Made by a program: the position numbers and the translations under genes | Shown here: piece after piece, positions 42,075 through 45,169 of the stretch | Layout: each line of letters starts with the position of its first letter | Position numbering within the stretch: position 1 is the first letter of the stretch | The notes under the pieces: generated by a model | Database searches by the model: none | The model's input: only the letters and a program-made list of their open reading frames with translations | Told to the model about the DNA's origin: nothing | NCBI GenBank assembly: GCA_030530785.1 | Contig: JAUMUJ010000003.1 | Span: 68,203-113,371 of the forward strand | Origin: Moraxella sp. | GTDB lineage: Bacteria; Pseudomonadota; Gammaproteobacteria; Pseudomonadales; Moraxellaceae | DNA: 45,169 bases | Direction of reading: 5' to 3'

Positions 42075-42161
42075 TTACTGGGATTTATTTGGACTGCTTC
42101 GCCGTATCAGCAATAACAATCCAATGATTGTCGCCCATTTTAGCATGGTGGATTTTTTCAT
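42075..42161 (-). CDS. Possible 28-residue membrane peptide
   Basis: ATG 42161, 10 bp past the uvrA stop, with AAAGG at 7 bp. It encodes 'MKKSTMLKWATIIGLLLLIR' plus a polar tail: one hydrophobic helix with basic ends. The size is typical of overlooked small membrane proteins. It would be co-transcribed with uvrA. Confidence 0.4.
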   Translation of the reverse strand: MKKSTMLKWATIIGLLLLIRRSSPNKSQ

Positions 42162-42170
42162 GGCAAGCCT

Positions 42171-45035
42171 TTAACGACAAAGTAACGGTTTTAAAAACCG
42201 ACCTGTATGCGACCTTTCATCTTCCGCCACCTCTTCTGGCGTGCCTGTGGCAATAATCTGTCCTCCGCCATCGCCACCTTCGTAGCCCAAATCCACGATG
42301 TGATCAGCGGTCTTTATCACGTCCAAGTTATGCTCAATGACCACCACCGTATTACCCTTGTCTCTAAGGGTGTGTAAGATGTCAAGCAGTTTGGCGATGT
42401 CATGAAAATGCAACCCTGTGGTTGGTTCATCTAGGATATACAAGGTCTGCCCCGTATCTCGCTTGGCAAGCTCTTTGGCAAGTTTCACCCGTTGGGCTTC
42501 GCCCCCTGATAGGGTCGTGGCAGATTGTCCGAGTGTGATGTAACCTAGCCCCACCTGCATCAGAGCTTCTAGCTTGCGATGAATGGCAGGGATTGGCTCA
42601 AAAAACGCCAACGCATCTTCCACCGTCATGCCCAGCACGTCTGAGATGGATTTGCCCTTATAATGGACTTCTAGGGTTTCACGATTGTAACGACTGCCAT
42701 GACAGACATCGCACGGCACATACATATCAGGCAAAAAGTGCATTTCTACCTTTATCATGCCGTCCCCTTGGCAGGCTTCACAGCGACCGCCCTTGACATT
42801 AAAGCTAAACCGACCCACCTTGTAGCCTCTCGCCCGAGCTTCGGGGGTTTGGGTAAATAGGTCTCTGATGAGCGTAAACACGCCCGTATAAGTGGCAGGG
42901 TTTGAGCGTGGTGTGCGACCGATTGGGCTTTGGTCTATGTCCACCATTTTATCAAGATGTTCAAGCCCTGTGATTTTGTCATAAGGTTCTGGCACAAGCG
43001 TGGTTGCGTTATTTAGGTGTGTGGCAGACAGTGGCATGAGCGTGCGGTTAATGAGCGTGGATTTGCCCGAACCTGATACGCCTGTGATACAGGTCATCAC
43101 ACCGATTGGGATAGACAGATTGACATTTTTTAAATTATTGCCTCTCGCTCCATCTAGGCGGACATATAACGGTTCGGTAACGGTTTTTTTGCCTTTTTTA
43201 ATCTCACCCATCTTAGCAGTATGACGAACAGCAGGAATGGCAATGGATTTTTTACCCGACAAATATTGCCCTGTTAATGAGTTCTCATTTTTGGCAATCT
43301 CGTCTGCCGTTCCTGTGGCAACCACACACCCACCATGTACGCCCGCCCCCACACCAATATCAATGATGTGGTCAGCGGTGCGAATGGCATCTTCGTCATG
43401 CTCCACAACAATGACAGTATTACCCAAATCCCGTAGGTGCGTCAGCGTAGATAATAAGCGGTCGTTGTCCCGTTGGTGCAAACCGATAGACGGCTCATCT
43501 AGCACATACATGACCCCCATCAGCCCCGCCCCAATTTGGCTTGCCAGCCTGATGCGTTGGGCTTCCCCGCCCGACAAGGTCTCAGCAGAGCGGGCAAGGG
43601 TCAAATATTCAAGCCCAACTTTGGTCAAAAAACCCAAGCGTTCACGAATTTCCTTAAAAATCTTATCTGCCACTTCGCCTTTGTGTCCACCGATGTGCAA
43701 GTTTTCATAATACTGCCACGCCTCGCCAATCGGCAGATGAATGATGTCGCCCACGCCACGACCATCCACTTTGACATTGCGAGCAATGTCATTTAAACGC
43801 ACGCCATGACAGGCATTACACGTCGTGTCGGACAGATATTGAGCAAGCTCATCTCGCACGATATTACTTGTGGTGCTATGATAACGGCGTTCCAAATACG
43901 GCAAAATCCCCTCAAATGGCACGGTTTTGGTACTTTTGCGACCACGCTCATCGGTAAAATTAAAGGTGAGTTTTTCCTTGCCTGAGCCATTTAAGATGAT
44001 GTTTTGCTCTTTTTTGGTCAAGTCTTGCCACGGTTTATCCATATCAATGCCAAAATGCATACAAACCGTTGTCAATAGCCCAAAATAATAGGCATGGCGT
44101 TTGTCCCAGCCGTGTATCGCTCCTTGATTTAAGGATTTGGCAGGCTCGGTAACGATACGTTCGGCACTAAAATACTGACGTTTACCAAGCCCATCACAAG
44201 ACGGACACGCCCCCGCAGGATTGTTAAAACTAAACAAGCGTGGCTCTAACTCGCTCACCGCTCTGTCGCAGGCAGGGCAAGAATGTTTGGCAGACAGCAC
44301 CATCTCACTCTCATCGTCCATGTTGTGCAAGATGGCAATATCTAAACCCAGTCGGAGTGCGGTCTCTAAACTCTCAGCAAGGCGATTACCCAAATCATCT
44401 CGCACCTTAAATCTATCTACCACCACGTCTATGGTATGTTTGTGCGTTTTGGCAAGGGTTGGCAATTCGTCCATGTCATATACCATGCCGTCAATGCGAA
44501 CTTTGGTAAAGCCCTGTGCTTGTAGACTCTCTAACAAGGCGATATGCTCACCCTTACGCTCACGCACAACAGGAGCAAGGAGCATAAGACGGGTGCCGTC
44601 AGGTTTGGCAAGAATGTCGTCCACCATTTCACTCACCGTCTGGGCAACCATCGGCAAACCATGCTCTGGGCAATGGGGCGTACCGACACGAGCAAATAAA
44701 AGTCTCAAATAATCATACACTTCGGTAATCGTGCCGACCGTTGAGCGAGGGTTGTGGTTGGTTGATTTTTGTTCAATAGCAATGGCAGGCGACAAGCCCT
44801 CAATGCTGTCCACATCAGGTTTTTCCATTTGTGATAGGAATTGGCGAGCATAAGCGGACAGACTCTCTACATAGCGTCTTTGCCCTTCGGCATACAGCGT
44901 ATCAAACGCAAGCGATGATTTGCCCGAACCTGACAATCCCGTAATCACGACCAATTTATCTCGTGGAATGTCCACGTTAATGTCTTTTAAGTTATGGGTT
45001 TTTGCCCCTTTGATGCTGATAAACTCGTGTGCCAT
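42171..45035 (-). CDS. uvrA: UvrABC system protein A
   Basis: 954 residues, full-length. Walker A 'GLSGSGKS' (33-40) and 'GVSGSGKST' in the second half, two ABC signatures ('LSGGEAQR'), and two zinc fingers ('CPACDRA...CPSCDG' and 'CEACQGD...CDVCHG') match UvrA, the damage-recognition ATPase of nucleotide excision repair. No LexA-type box is seen upstream, consistent with Moraxellaceae lacking a classical LexA regulon. Confidence 0.97.
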   Translation of the reverse strand: MAHEFISIKGAKTHNLKDINVDIPRDKLVVITGLSGSGKSSLAFDTLYAEGQRRYVESLSAYARQFLSQMEKPDVDSIEGLSPAIAIEQKSTNHNPRSTVGTITEVYDYLRLLFARVGTPHCPEHGLPMVAQTVSEMVDDILAKPDGTRLMLLAPVVRERKGEHIALLESLQAQGFTKVRIDGMVYDMDELPTLAKTHKHTIDVVVDRFKVRDDLGNRLAESLETALRLGLDIAILHNMDDESEMVLSAKHSCPACDRAVSELEPRLFSFNNPAGACPSCDGLGKRQYFSAERIVTEPAKSLNQGAIHGWDKRHAYYFGLLTTVCMHFGIDMDKPWQDLTKKEQNIILNGSGKEKLTFNFTDERGRKSTKTVPFEGILPYLERRYHSTTSNIVRDELAQYLSDTTCNACHGVRLNDIARNVKVDGRGVGDIIHLPIGEAWQYYENLHIGGHKGEVADKIFKEIRERLGFLTKVGLEYLTLARSAETLSGGEAQRIRLASQIGAGLMGVMYVLDEPSIGLHQRDNDRLLSTLTHLRDLGNTVIVVEHDEDAIRTADHIIDIGVGAGVHGGCVVATGTADEIAKNENSLTGQYLSGKKSIAIPAVRHTAKMGEIKKGKKTVTEPLYVRLDGARGNNLKNVNLSIPIGVMTCITGVSGSGKSTLINRTLMPLSATHLNNATTLVPEPYDKITGLEHLDKMVDIDQSPIGRTPRSNPATYTGVFTLIRDLFTQTPEARARGYKVGRFSFNVKGGRCEACQGDGMIKVEMHFLPDMYVPCDVCHGSRYNRETLEVHYKGKSISDVLGMTVEDALAFFEPIPAIHRKLEALMQVGLGYITLGQSATTLSGGEAQRVKLAKELAKRDTGQTLYILDEPTTGLHFHDIAKLLDILHTLRDKGNTVVVIEHNLDVIKTADHIVDLGYEGGDGGGQIIATGTPEEVAEDERSHTGRFLKPLLCR

Positions 45036-45105
45036 GATTTGTCTTTTAATTTTGATGATATAATCGCTTGATGATGGGGATAAAAATCTTTTTTTAAAGT
45101 CGCAA

Positions 45106-45133
45106 AACCCCCACCATCTGGCAGGGGCTTTGT
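45106..45133. terminator. GC-rich hairpin upstream of uvrA
   Basis: CCCCCACC / GGCAGGGG-type stem (with G-U pairs) followed by T-rich sequence on both sides. It probably terminates a gene beyond the right edge of the window. Confidence 0.45.
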
Positions 45134-45169
45134 TTGACTTTTTGGGTTGTTTGTTAAGACAATCTAATC

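Overview
The window looks like a chromosomal segment of a Moraxellaceae gammaproteobacterium, most likely a Moraxella species. This rests on protein flavour (DusC, PepA, LptF/LptG, RapA, YggX, SstT, TcdA, class I fumarase), gene order (argH divergent from an algR-like gene; lptFG divergent from pepA) and moderate-to-low GC. I ran no database search, so the genus is an inference. I see no rRNA, tRNA, IS element or CRISPR array.

Layout, left to right. A truncated AI-2E family transporter, dusC and cysM are followed by a decayed Sel1-repeat gene. Then come a DEDDy exonuclease, a cbb3 oxidase maturation pair (ccoS plus a His-tailed TauE/DsbD_2-like membrane protein), a META-like lipoprotein, a membrane-anchored C13 (legumain/caspase-like) peptidase and lptG/lptF. 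Between lptF and pepA sits a small accessory island: a frameshifted secreted protein followed by an acidic soluble protein, resembling an effector/immunity pair. pepA, a small beta-barrel protein and gph follow.

The most interesting region is 15826-20150, all on the minus strand, downstream of comM. It encodes a stand-alone C39 cysteine peptidase with a Sec signal peptide, an outer-membrane beta-barrel protein, three small membrane proteins, and two paralogous precursors. Each precursor combines a Sec signal, a conserved acidic spacer and a textbook double-glycine (GA) leader, followed by unrelated C-terminal peptides. I read it as a bacteriocin-like secreted-peptide system in which Sec, rather than a C39-containing ABC transporter, exports the precursor and a periplasmic C39 protease matures it. 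A 66-bp second copy of the comM 3' end, differing only at synonymous sites, lies between the two precursor modules. It suggests that modules are added by homologous recombination at comM. Both precursor mRNAs share a structured leader, and each precursor is followed by a strong hairpin and then a membrane protein that could confer immunity. One precursor is split by a one-base loss in an A tract.

The right half is mostly housekeeping. It contains comM, a SUKH (SMI1/KNR4) protein, a CHMI-like tautomerase, rapA, a 2-hydroxyacid dehydrogenase and an AlgR-type LytTR regulator whose receiver domain lacks the phosphoacceptor Asp and conserved Lys, with no adjacent kinase gene. These are followed by argH, a VapBC-type toxin-antitoxin pair, a LysE exporter, yggX, sstT, a lipoprotein, argA and another lipoprotein. 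Next come a decayed lipoprotein gene with a truncated ORF, a PfpI-family protein, a class I fumarase with a Fur-box-like site upstream, an orphan AAA ATPase, tcdA, a TatD hydrolase, a DUF3298-like periplasmic protein, a possible 28-residue membrane peptide and uvrA.
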